NCBI RefSeq assembly: GCF_000412695.1
Contig: NC_021499.1
Span: 2,294,001 to 2,358,000 of the forward strand
Origin: Pseudomonas resinovorans NBRC 106553
GTDB lineage: Bacteria > Pseudomonadota > Gammaproteobacteria > Pseudomonadales > Pseudomonadaceae
DNA: 64,000 bases
Direction: 5' to 3'
The translations under genes and the position numbers were made by a program. Under the pieces are notes generated by a model. It was not told where the DNA came from. It did no database searches and saw nothing but the letters and a program-made list of their open reading frames with translations. Numbering within the stretch: the stretch's first letter is position 1; each line of letters opens with the position of its first letter. This document shows positions 1-7,026 of the stretch, one piece after another.

Positions 1-360
1 CGGCATGATCCAGATCTGGAAGATCTTGGTGGTTTCGTCTTCCAGGTTGTACTCGCTGTGGGCGATGCCGGTGCCCGCGCTCATGACCTGTACGTCGCCG
101 GCCTCGGTGCGGCCCTTGTTGCCCAGGTTGTCCTGGTGGGTGATCGCACCCTCGCGAACGTAGGTGATGATCTCCATGTCCTGGTGCGGGTGCGGCGGGA
201 AGCCGGACTGCGGGGCGATCTCGTCATCGTTCCAGACGCGCAGTTGGCCCCAGTTCATGCGTTGGGCGTCGTAGTAGCTGGCGAAGGAGAAGTGGTGCTT
301 GGCGTTGAGCCAACCGTGGTGGGCACCACCGAGTTCGGCGAAGGGGCGTACTTCGATCAT
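1..360 (-). CDS. Pirin family protein (partial, C-terminus off the window)
   Basis: The reverse strand reads 120 codons from an ATG at 358-360 and runs off the left edge. The N-terminal half is a pirin/YhhW-type cupin: the text includes FPPHPHQDMEIITYV and AGTGIAHSE, which hold the conserved metal-binding histidines and glutamate of bicupins. Members bind a metal and some (YhhW) oxidise quercetin, but the physiological role is usually unknown. The C-terminal cupin lies outside the window. It is divergently oriented from the lipid kinase gene at 569, with about 200 bp of AT-richer DNA between them that probably holds both promoters. Confidence 0.88.
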   Translation of the reverse strand, partial: MIEVRPFAELGGAHHGWLNAKHHFSFASYYDAQRMNWGQLRVWNDDEIAPQSGFPPHPHQDMEIITYVREGAITHQDNLGNKGRTEAGDVQVMSAGTGIAHSEYNLEDETTKIFQIWIMP

Positions 361-568
361 GTTCGAGTCTCCTGTGAGCTCGCGGAGGGAGTTCTCCGGG
401 AGGAATGGGGCGCATGATCAATCATCATATAACCAGGTAAAAGCGTAATTTTTCCAGGATTTATATCGATAAATTCGATGTGATAATGGGCTTTCCGAAC
501 GCCACTGACGCCGATTCCCGTTCGGTGCGGTCCTATACTCGGGCCATTGACGAACCAAGGAGCTGATC

Positions 569-1468
569 ATGGACGAGCGCAAGGCTTTGCTGATCCTGCA
601 TGCCAAGCAAGCCGGCAACGATGAGGTGCGCGAGGCGGTCCAGGTGCGCCGCGATGCAGGCTGGGACCTGGCCGTGCGAGTCACCTGGGAGGCCGGCGAT
701 GCCCGGCGGCTGGTGGCCGAGGCGCTGGCGGCGGGCTACCCGACCCTGATCGCCGGCGGTGGCGACGGCACCCTGCGCGAGGTCGCCGAAGCCATGGTCC
801 TGGCGGGGAGCGACGCCAGCCTCGCGTTGCTGCCCCTGGGCACGGCCAATGACTTCGCCCGCGCCGCGGGCGTGCCGCTGGATCCCATGGGCGCGCTGGC
901 GCTGCTCGAGGTGCCTCCGCGCGCCATCGACCTGGGTGACGCCGACGGCCATCTGTTCCTCAATATGGCGACCGGCGGCTTTGGCTCGAAGATCACCGCC
1001 AACACCTCGGAGGACCTGAAGAAGGTCCTCGGCGGCGCCGCGTACTTCCTCACCGGGCTGACCCACTTTCCCGAGGTGCATTCGGCCTTCGGCCGCTTCC
1101 GTGGTCCGGATTTCAGCTGGGAAGGGGAGTTTCTCGCCCTGGGCATCGGCAACGGGCGCCAGGCCGGTGGCGGCCATCCCTTGTGCCCGCAGGCGGTGGT
1201 GGACGATGGCCTGCTGGACCTCTGCATCATTCCAGCGCCCCAGGACGTGGTGGGCACCCTGACCACGCTGCTGTCCGGCGGCATCCTCGGGCTCGAGGCG
1301 GTATCGGTCAGCGCCCGTCTGCCCTGGGTCGAGGTGGAGGCGCCGGAAGGGCTGGACCTCAACCTCGACGGTGAGCCGCTGGAAACCGTGCGCCTGCGTA
1401 TCACCGCGCGGGCGGGAGCGTTGCGAGTGCATCTGCCGAACCTGTCTCCGCTGCTGCGGTTGGATTGA
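569..1468 (+). CDS. yegS: YegS-like lipid kinase (diacylglycerol kinase catalytic domain)
   Basis: A 299-residue protein of the diacylglycerol kinase/sphingosine kinase superfamily. The nucleotide-binding GGGDGT motif lies at about residues 63-68 and LPLGTANDFAR at about 88-98, with ATGGFG further on; the length is normal for YegS (about 300). The family phosphorylates lipids such as phosphatidylglycerol or diacylglycerol at the inner membrane; the substrate here is inferred only. ATG at 569 follows an AAGGAGCT ribosome site. It is followed by cheV on the same strand after 134 bp, so it is probably a separate unit. Confidence 0.9.
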   Translation: MDERKALLILHAKQAGNDEVREAVQVRRDAGWDLAVRVTWEAGDARRLVAEALAAGYPTLIAGGGDGTLREVAEAMVLAGSDASLALLPLGTANDFARAAGVPLDPMGALALLEVPPRAIDLGDADGHLFLNMATGGFGSKITANTSEDLKKVLGGAAYFLTGLTHFPEVHSAFGRFRGPDFSWEGEFLALGIGNGRQAGGGHPLCPQAVVDDGLLDLCIIPAPQDVVGTLTTLLSGGILGLEAVSVSARLPWVEVEAPEGLDLNLDGEPLETVRLRITARAGALRVHLPNLSPLLRLD

Positions 1469-1602
1469 TCGTCAGGGCGCTGGCGTCATGGGATTGGCTG
1501 CGGCATGATGGCTCGGTGCCATGTCTTCAGTTTTCCGCTGCCTAGCCGACAACCTGCCATGGCAGTTCTGCCCACCATCGCATTCGCAGCAGAGGAAGTT
1601 CC

Positions 1603-2529
1603 ATGGCCGGCATTCTCGACACCGTCGATCAACGCACTCAACTGGTGGGTGAAAACCGGCTGGAAATCCTGATGTTCCGCCTGAGCGGTCGCCAGCTCTT
1701 CGCAATCAACGTGTTCAAGGTGCAGGAAGTCCTGCAGCTGCCGAAGATGACCCTCATCCCCCAGCGCCACCCGGTGGTCTGCGGCGTGGTCAACCTGCGT
1801 GGCCAGACCCTGCCGGTGATCGACCTCTCCCAGGCCATCGGCATGCGTCCGCTGGTGCCGGATGAGCGCAGCACCATCATCGTCACCGAGTACAACCGTT
1901 CGGTGCAGGCGTTCCTGGTGGGCGGGGTGGATCGCATCCTCAACCTCAACTGGGAATCCATCCTGCCGCCGCCCGGTGGCGCCGGCCGCCAGCACTACCT
2001 GACCGCCATCACCAAGGTGGATGAGCAGATAGTCGAAGTCATCGACGTCGAGAAGGTGCTGGCCGAGATCGTGCCCATGAGCACCAAGGTTTCCGCCGAT
2101 CGCCTGGACAATCCGCTGCTGCAGATGGCGGTGGGGCGCGAGGTGCTGCTGGTGGACGACTCCACCGTGGCCCTGACCCAGTTGCGCGAGACCCTGTCCC
2201 AGCTCGGCATGCGCCTGCACGTGGCCAGTGACGGTCTGAAGGCGCTGCGCATGCTCAAGGCCTGGGCCGACAGCGGCGAAGACATGACCGAGAAACTCCT
2301 GATGATCTTCACCGACGCGGAAATGCCGGAGATGGACGGCTACCGGCTGACCACCGAAATCCGCAACGACCCGCGTCTGCGCGATCTCTACGTGGTGCTC
2401 CACACGTCGCTGTCCGGCAGCTTCAACGACGCCATGGTGAAGAAGGTCGGCTGCGACAACTTCCTCTCCAAGTTCCAGCCCGACAAGCTGGTGGACGTGG
2501 TGATCGACCGCCTCAAGCGGGATCAATGA
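1603..2529 (+). CDS. cheV: Chemotaxis coupling protein CheV (CheW domain + receiver)
   Basis: A 308-residue two-domain protein. Residues about 18-155 form a CheW-like coupling domain (VVNLRGQTLPVIDL is the typical core), and residues about 180-305 form a response-regulator receiver. In the receiver the acidic pair is D185-D186, the phospho-acceptor is D238 in FTDAEMPEMDGY, and K290 is the conserved lysine. CheV links chemoreceptors to the CheA kinase and its receiver tunes adaptation. No other che gene is nearby, as is usual for this orphan cheV in pseudomonads. The ATG follows AGAGGAAG. Confidence 0.95.
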   Translation: MAGILDTVDQRTQLVGENRLEILMFRLSGRQLFAINVFKVQEVLQLPKMTLIPQRHPVVCGVVNLRGQTLPVIDLSQAIGMRPLVPDERSTIIVTEYNRSVQAFLVGGVDRILNLNWESILPPPGGAGRQHYLTAITKVDEQIVEVIDVEKVLAEIVPMSTKVSADRLDNPLLQMAVGREVLLVDDSTVALTQLRETLSQLGMRLHVASDGLKALRMLKAWADSGEDMTEKLLMIFTDAEMPEMDGYRLTTEIRNDPRLRDLYVVLHTSLSGSFNDAMVKKVGCDNFLSKFQPDKLVDVVIDRLKRDQ

Positions 2530-2597
2530 ACTTGAGCTGAACCCCGCCGGCTGCGTATAAGGAGGGCTTCGTTCGAACGCCCTCAGGAAGAGCTGCC

Positions 2598-3401
2598 ATG
2601 TTGCGTCTGTCGTCCCTCTACCGGTTCCCGATGAAATCCGCCAAGGGCGAGCCCTTGCAGCAGGCCCAGGTCGATGCCCTGGGCCTGGCGGGCGATCGAC
2701 GCTGGATGCTGGTGGACGCCGAGAACGGCCGTTTCCTGACCCAGCGCGCGTTTCCCCGGATGTCCCAGCTGTCGGCCCTGTGGAACGCGGCCGGCGGGCT
2801 CAGCCTGAAGGCCGAGGGCCTGCCGGACCTCGACGTGCCGCTGCCGGAACCGGACGCCAACCTGCGTGGCACCTTCGTCTGGGGTGCGCCGATGTTCGTC
2901 CCGGATGCCGGCGACGAGGCGGCACAGTGGCTCAGCGGTTTCCTCGGCAAGGCCTGTCGCCTGGTCCAGGTGCCCGAGCACCGCGCGCGGGACATCCCGG
3001 GCAGCCTGTTGCCCGAGGAGAAGGTAGGTTTCGCCGACGGCTTTCCCCTGCTGTTGATCGGCCAGGCTTCCCTGGACGACCTCAGCGCACGGGTGGGGCG
3101 GCCGCTGGAAATGCTGCGCTTCCGCCCGAACCTGGTGGTGGAGGGGAGCGAGGCCTACGCCGAGGACGGCTGGACGCGGATTCGCATCGGCGGCGTCGAG
3201 TTCAGCGTGGCCAAAGGCTGCAGCCGCTGCATCCTCACCACCATCGACCCGGCCACCGGCGAGCGCAGTGCCGACCGCGAGCCGCTGACCACGCTCAAGG
3301 GCTACCGCGAGCGCGAAGGCGAGGTGTACTTCGGGCAGAACCTGATCAACCGCAGCAACGGCGTGCTGGAAGTGGGGATGGCGGTCGAGGTGCTGGAGTA
3401 G
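2598..3401 (+). CDS. MOSC domain-containing protein (YcbX-like)
   Basis: A 267-residue protein with an N-terminal MOSC beta-barrel (starting YRFPMKSAKGEP) and a C-terminal MOSC domain. The conserved cysteines C208 and C211 sit in AKGCSRC, followed by ILTTIDPATG. MOSC proteins bind the molybdenum cofactor; YcbX-type members reduce N-hydroxylated compounds with a reductase partner. No [2Fe-2S] domain is fused here, so a partner is needed (inference). ATG is preceded by AGGAAGAG. It ends just before the palindromic repeats at 3441-3609. Confidence 0.88.
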   Translation: MLRLSSLYRFPMKSAKGEPLQQAQVDALGLAGDRRWMLVDAENGRFLTQRAFPRMSQLSALWNAAGGLSLKAEGLPDLDVPLPEPDANLRGTFVWGAPMFVPDAGDEAAQWLSGFLGKACRLVQVPEHRARDIPGSLLPEEKVGFADGFPLLLIGQASLDDLSARVGRPLEMLRFRPNLVVEGSEAYAEDGWTRIRIGGVEFSVAKGCSRCILTTIDPATGERSADREPLTTLKGYREREGEVYFGQNLINRSNGVLEVGMAVEVLE

Positions 3402-3440
3402 GGCGCCACAGGCTCCGAGAGGGGGCTCACCGTACCGAAT

Positions 3441-3512
3441 CGTAGGATGGGTTGAGCGAAGCGATACCCATCACATCGAACGATGGGTATCGCAGGCTCA
3501 ACCCATCCTACG
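3441..3512. repeat. Extragenic palindrome, GTAGGATGGGT family, copy 1
   Basis: A 72-bp imperfect palindrome with outer arms CGTAGGATGGGTTGAGC and GCTCAACCCATCCTACG and inner arms GCGATACCCATC and GATGGGTATCGC. It is an intact copy of the element that the IS110-family insertion sequence at 3610-4809 uses as target. A related copy lies at 42878-42951. Confidence 0.9.
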
Positions 3513-3539
3513 AGCTGGCGCGACGCCTATTGGGAGGGA

Positions 3540-3609
3540 CGTAGGATGGGTAGAGCGGAGCGAAACCCATGCGGCCACGATTCGATGGGTTTCGCAGGCT
3601 CTACCCATC
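3540..3609. repeat. Extragenic palindrome, GTAGGATGGGT family, copy 2 (occupied by IS110-family element)
   Basis: Left part of a second palindrome, starting CGTAGGATGGGTAGAGC and ending CTCTACCCATC at 3609. The expected last bases CTACG are missing here and are found instead at 4808-4812, right after the insertion sequence. Joining 3609 to 4808 restores the full palindrome. Confidence 0.9.
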
Positions 3610-3623
3610 CTTGTATCTCTCCA

Positions 3624-3790
3624 GGGCAATGAGGTTAGCTACCTTGATGCCCAGGGCCGGGAAAGCCGTTCCCATCCTGAGAGCCTGACTCTGTTTCGTA
3701 GATTGTGCTCCCGGCCCACTTCTCCAACTCCTGAATGGTATCCAAGCCCCTCCAGCGGAGTGAGGCTGTATGAACAAGGCAAGGATCGAG
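3624..3790 (+). ncRNA. Candidate bridge RNA of the IS110-family element
   Basis: Seen in sequence: a 5' hairpin (3624-3652, arms GGGCA/TGCCC with inner AGGT/ACCT), then a perfect 9-bp stem GGGCCGGGA (3654-3662) with TCCCGGCCC (3709-3717). The loop of that stem holds CCCATCCT (3671-3678), identical to target 3604-3611, and TCGTAG (3696-3701), whose last five bases complement CTACG at 4808-4812. After it come ATGGTATC (3735-3742), identical to the right end 4801-4808, and ACAAGG (3774-3779), complementary to left junction CCTTGT (3609-3614). Order and polarity fit the target loop then donor loop layout known for IS110 bridge RNAs. I found no clean stem closing the donor loop. Exact RNA ends are not determined. 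Confidence 0.75.
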
Positions 3791-3792
3791 AG

Positions 3793-4773
3793 ATGGCGGT
3801 TATTGGAATCGATGTCAGCAAGCAAAAGCTCGACTGTCTGTGGCTACGCGACCCGGAAAGTCTGAAGGTCAAAACCAAGGTATTTACCAATCAAGTGGAC
3901 GACTTCGCCGCGTTGGTTGATTGGTGTTGCACGCACACCGGAGCCACAGCCGGGGAACTGAAGGTGTTCCTTGAGGCCACCGGGGTCTATCACGAATCCT
4001 TGGCGTATTACCTGCACGAGCGCGGCGTTCAAGTCTTTGTCCTGAACCCGGCGCAGGTCCGCGACTATGCGCGCAGCCAGGGCATTCGTGGTAAGACGGA
4101 CAAACAAGACAGCCTGGTGCTCGCCCGTTTTGGCGCAACCCAGAAGGCCCGGCGCTGGTTGCCGGAAGCGCGGGAAATCCGCGAGCTGAAAGCGATGATC
4201 GTGCGCTATGAGGCGCTGCAAGAGGACCTTCAGCGCGAACTGAACCGGCGGGAAAAGGCCGAGGTCAGTCAGGCCAGCCTCAGCGTAATGGCCTCCATCG
4301 ATACGATGCTCAGTGCGTTGCGCCAGGAAGCCGAGCGCCTGAAACAAGAGATCGACGATCACATCGACCGGCACGACCAGCTCAAACGCAACCGACAGCT
4401 GCTGCAGAGCATCCAGGGCATCGGGGATGTCCTCTCCCGTCATCTGCTGGCGTTTCTGCACAGCCGCGACTTTGGCACTGCCCGACAATGCGCGGCTTTT
4501 GCGGGCCTGGTGCCACGACCTTGGGACTCCGGCTCATCGGTGAAGGGCAAACCTCGTTTGACCAAGGCGGGGCAGCCTCGACTGCGGGCCAAGCTCTACA
4601 TGGCCGCGATTGTCGCCAAGCAGTACAACCCCACGGTTAGAGCGCTTTACCAACGTCTACTGGCGCGGGGAAAAGCCAAGATGAGCGCCCTGGGTGCCGC
4701 CATGCGCAAGCTGTTGCAGATTGCCTATGGCGTGCTCAAGACGCAGACACCCTATCAGCCGCAACCGACCTGA
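3793..4773 (+). CDS. IS110-family transposase (DEDD recombinase)
   Basis: A 326-residue transposase. The N-terminal RuvC-like DEDD domain shows D7 in IGIDVSK, E61 in FLEATGVYHE and acidic residues D103 and D106 in GKTDKQD. A coiled-coil stretch at about 135-210 follows, then the C-terminal Tnp20 domain with a helix-hairpin-helix (QSIQGIGDVLS) and the serine-rich GSSVKGK segment carrying the probable nucleophile serine. ATG at 3793 is chosen because AAGGA lies 8 bases upstream and because the longer in-frame extension to 3703 would be coded by the bridge RNA. The gene appears complete, so the element may be active. Confidence 0.95.
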   Translation: MAVIGIDVSKQKLDCLWLRDPESLKVKTKVFTNQVDDFAALVDWCCTHTGATAGELKVFLEATGVYHESLAYYLHERGVQVFVLNPAQVRDYARSQGIRGKTDKQDSLVLARFGATQKARRWLPEAREIRELKAMIVRYEALQEDLQRELNRREKAEVSQASLSVMASIDTMLSALRQEAERLKQEIDDHIDRHDQLKRNRQLLQSIQGIGDVLSRHLLAFLHSRDFGTARQCAAFAGLVPRPWDSGSSVKGKPRLTKAGQPRLRAKLYMAAIVAKQYNPTVRALYQRLLARGKAKMSALGAAMRKLLQIAYGVLKTQTPYQPQPT

Positions 4774-4872
4774 TAGGGTCGGTTGCATCTGATCGGAGAG
4801 ATGGTATCTACGGATTGAATCCGTGCGATGAATGCAGCGCACTTTGGCTAATGGGAAGTGCCGCAATCGATG

Positions 4873-4901
4873 AAAAAGGGCGCCGATGGGCGCCCTTTTT
4901 T
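4873..4901 (-). terminator. Rho-independent terminator downstream of slt
   Basis: GGGCGCC and GGCGCCC arms with a GAT loop, with runs of A on one side and T on the other, so it can work in both directions. It lies 6 bp past the slt stop codon. It belongs to the ancestral sequence beyond the IS110 right end; 4810-4872 between them holds no gene. Confidence 0.85.
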
Positions 4902-4906
4902 CATGC

Positions 4907-6841
4907 TCACTGATCGTCGAAGTAGCGTTCGTGCCAGTCCACCAGGGGCTGCGGGGCGTTGAGTTTCTGCCCGTAGATCACCGAGTAGGACAGCACGTTC
5001 TGCACGTACTGGCGGGTTTCGTCGAAGGGAATGGTTTCCACCCAGACGTCGAAGGACAGGTGGTTGGCGCCCCGCAGCCACTGGCGCACACGGCCGGGGC
5101 CGGCGTTGTAGGCGGCCGAGGCGAGCACGCGGTTGCCGTTGAACTGGCCGTGGACCTGGCTCAGGTAGGCGGCGCCCAGCTGGATGTTGATGTTGGGGTT
5201 GAGCGCCTGCTGCGGCGAGGCCAGGGGAATGCCGAACTTGCGCGCGGTTTCCTTGGCGGTGGCCGGCATCAGCTGCATCAGGCCCATGGCGCCGACGCCG
5301 GAACGGGCATCGGCCATGAAGGCGCTTTCCTGGCGGGTAATGGCGAACACCCAGCTGGAATGCAGGCCGCGCAGCTTGGCCTGCTGGGTCAGCGCCGAGC
5401 GGTGGGCCATGGGGAAGCGGATGTCCAGGTCGTCCCAGTACTGGGCCTGGCTGATGGTGCGGATGGCCGGGAAGTACCACTGGCGGTCGTAAGCCAGCTT
5501 GGCCTGGGCCACCATTTCATCGCGGTTGAACAGGCGGCTGACGTGGTACCACTCGCGGCGGCCGTTGACGATCTCGCCACGGTCGTGGAACTCCAGGGCG
5601 CGGCGGATGCCGGCGGTGTTGCGCACCTTCTGGATCACCTTGGGGTCCAGGGCCAGCGGCTTGTTGTTCAACTGGTAGGGCGCCTCGATGCGGTCGGCGG
5701 CGAGGAAGCCGTAGAAGTCACGCTCGCGGGCCACCGGCTGGTAGAGCGGGGTCGGCTGCTGGCTCTGCGGCTGGGCCAGTTGCAGGCTGCGTGCCTGCCA
5801 GTAGCGCCAGCGGTTGGTCTTGGCCAGGTCCTCGGGCATGCGCTTGGTCAACTGGTAGGCGTCGTCCCACTGGCCGAGGCGCAGCAGCAGGCGCGCGCGC
5901 CATTCGCTCACGGTGTTGTCACGCAGCTCGGGGTCGTACTGGGTCATCACCTTGAGGGCGCGGGAGTCGAAGCGCTTGGCCAGGGTCAGGCCGATCTCGC
6001 GGGCGATGGCGACCTTTTCTTCCTTGGAGAAGGGCAGGCGGGTGGCGTAGACATCCAGCAGGCTGAGGGCCTTTTCCGGGTCCTGGCGGGCCAGGCGACG
6101 CAGGCCGAGGCCCACCGCGTCGGCCATGTGTCGATCAGCGGGCGTGAAGCGGGCGGTCTGGCTCAGTATCTGCGGCTTCTGCGCCGCTTCCACCATCAGC
6201 TTGCCCTGGGTGGCCAGGTGCGGCAGGGCTTTCACCAGGTGGTTGGCCAGGCCGTAGTTGCGCGCTTCGGCGGCCAACTTGGCGCGTTTCCAGCGCAGCT
6301 CCTCGGTCAGCTTGCCGTCGGCGCTCCACATGCCGAAGAGCACGTCGCAGGCCTCGGGCTGGGACTTGCCCACCAGCCAGAGCTTCTCCGCGGTGGCGTA
6401 GCCTTCCTGTTTCATGCCGTGCTTGAGCTGGTACTGGCCGAACAGGCAGTCCAGTTCGGTGAAATTGAGTTTGGGGTCGTAGTAGTTGGCGAAGGTCTGC
6501 CATTCGCCACGCTCGGCCTGCCAGCGCAACCAGCGCAGCTTCATCCAGCCGGCCTGGGGCAGGTCGCCATGTTCGGCGAGGAACTTCTCGATCTCGTCGT
6601 TGCTGGCCCATTTCAGACGGGCGGTCAGCTCGTCGTAGGCGAGGTAGGGCTCCAGCGGATAGTCGCGCAGATCGTCGGCGTAGCGCCGGTAAGGGCCGGT
6701 ATCGCCCTTGGCCAGCGCGCGCTTGGCTTCGTCGTACATCAGGCGCTGCTGGGCGAGGGACGCCGCGGAGGCCTGGGCGGCATACAGGCCGACCGAGGAG
6801 AGGAGCAGACAGGAGAACAGGCTGAGCAGACGACCGCGCAT
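4907..6841 (-). CDS. slt: Soluble lytic murein transglycosylase
   Basis: A 644-residue periplasmic enzyme that cleaves the MurNAc-GlcNAc bond of peptidoglycan to give 1,6-anhydro products. A signal peptide covers about residues 1-26 (cleaved near QASA). The long alpha-superhelical U domain follows, then an L domain and the C-terminal SLT domain. The catalytic glutamate is about E505 in ITRQESAFMADARSGVGAMG, followed by LMQLMPATAK and AYNAGPGR, the other family motifs. The length matches Slt70. It stands alone on its strand; a small hairpin ATGCCCC/GGGGCAT (6872-6889) lies in its leader. Its products would be processed with NagZ (22174). Confidence 0.96.
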   Translation of the reverse strand: MRGRLLSLFSCLLLSSVGLYAAQASAASLAQQRLMYDEAKRALAKGDTGPYRRYADDLRDYPLEPYLAYDELTARLKWASNDEIEKFLAEHGDLPQAGWMKLRWLRWQAERGEWQTFANYYDPKLNFTELDCLFGQYQLKHGMKQEGYATAEKLWLVGKSQPEACDVLFGMWSADGKLTEELRWKRAKLAAEARNYGLANHLVKALPHLATQGKLMVEAAQKPQILSQTARFTPADRHMADAVGLGLRRLARQDPEKALSLLDVYATRLPFSKEEKVAIAREIGLTLAKRFDSRALKVMTQYDPELRDNTVSEWRARLLLRLGQWDDAYQLTKRMPEDLAKTNRWRYWQARSLQLAQPQSQQPTPLYQPVARERDFYGFLAADRIEAPYQLNNKPLALDPKVIQKVRNTAGIRRALEFHDRGEIVNGRREWYHVSRLFNRDEMVAQAKLAYDRQWYFPAIRTISQAQYWDDLDIRFPMAHRSALTQQAKLRGLHSSWVFAITRQESAFMADARSGVGAMGLMQLMPATAKETARKFGIPLASPQQALNPNINIQLGAAYLSQVHGQFNGNRVLASAAYNAGPGRVRQWLRGANHLSFDVWVETIPFDETRQYVQNVLSYSVIYGQKLNAPQPLVDWHERYFDDQ

Positions 6842-7026
6842 GACACTTCCGGGGCAGATATATCGTTATGAATGCCCCTTTCGGGGCATCGAATAGCGCC
6901 TAGCTTAGCCGTTAGGCAGGGGCGGTTAAAGCATTGTGCCAGTTAGGGAAACCGGCGGTAAAAAATGCCCGAGAGACGGTGCGGCAAGTCGGGTAGAATG
7001 CGCGCCCTGATTCAGGAGGCCCCTTC

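Larger units (their letters stand above)
3610..4809 (+). mobile_element. IS110-family insertion sequence with CT core at both ends
   Basis: The element is placed by the interrupted palindrome: target CCCATC, then core CT (3610-3611), then IS left end TGTATCTCTCC; at the other side IS right end GATGGTAT, core CT (4808-4809), then target ACGG. It has no terminal inverted repeats or target duplication beyond the CT core, as known for IS110 elements such as IS621. The left non-coding end (about 180 bp) is much longer than the right (about 35 bp), which is the IS110-group arrangement with the bridge RNA upstream of the transposase. Total length is about 1.2 kb. Confidence 0.9.

Noticed and set aside
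3441..3609. Two repeat units as the start of a CRISPR array
   Set aside because: They are palindromes with different inner sequence, not direct repeats with spacers, and no cas gene is near.
3703..3792. N-terminal extension of the IS110 transposase
   Set aside because: It would translate the bridge RNA region, and family members start at the MAVIGIDVSK-type sequence; AAGGA supports 3793.
4886..6871. 661-codon open frame opposite slt
   Set aside because: The reverse-strand gene has a signal peptide and all SLT motifs; the forward frame is low-complexity and is an effect of GC-rich codon use.
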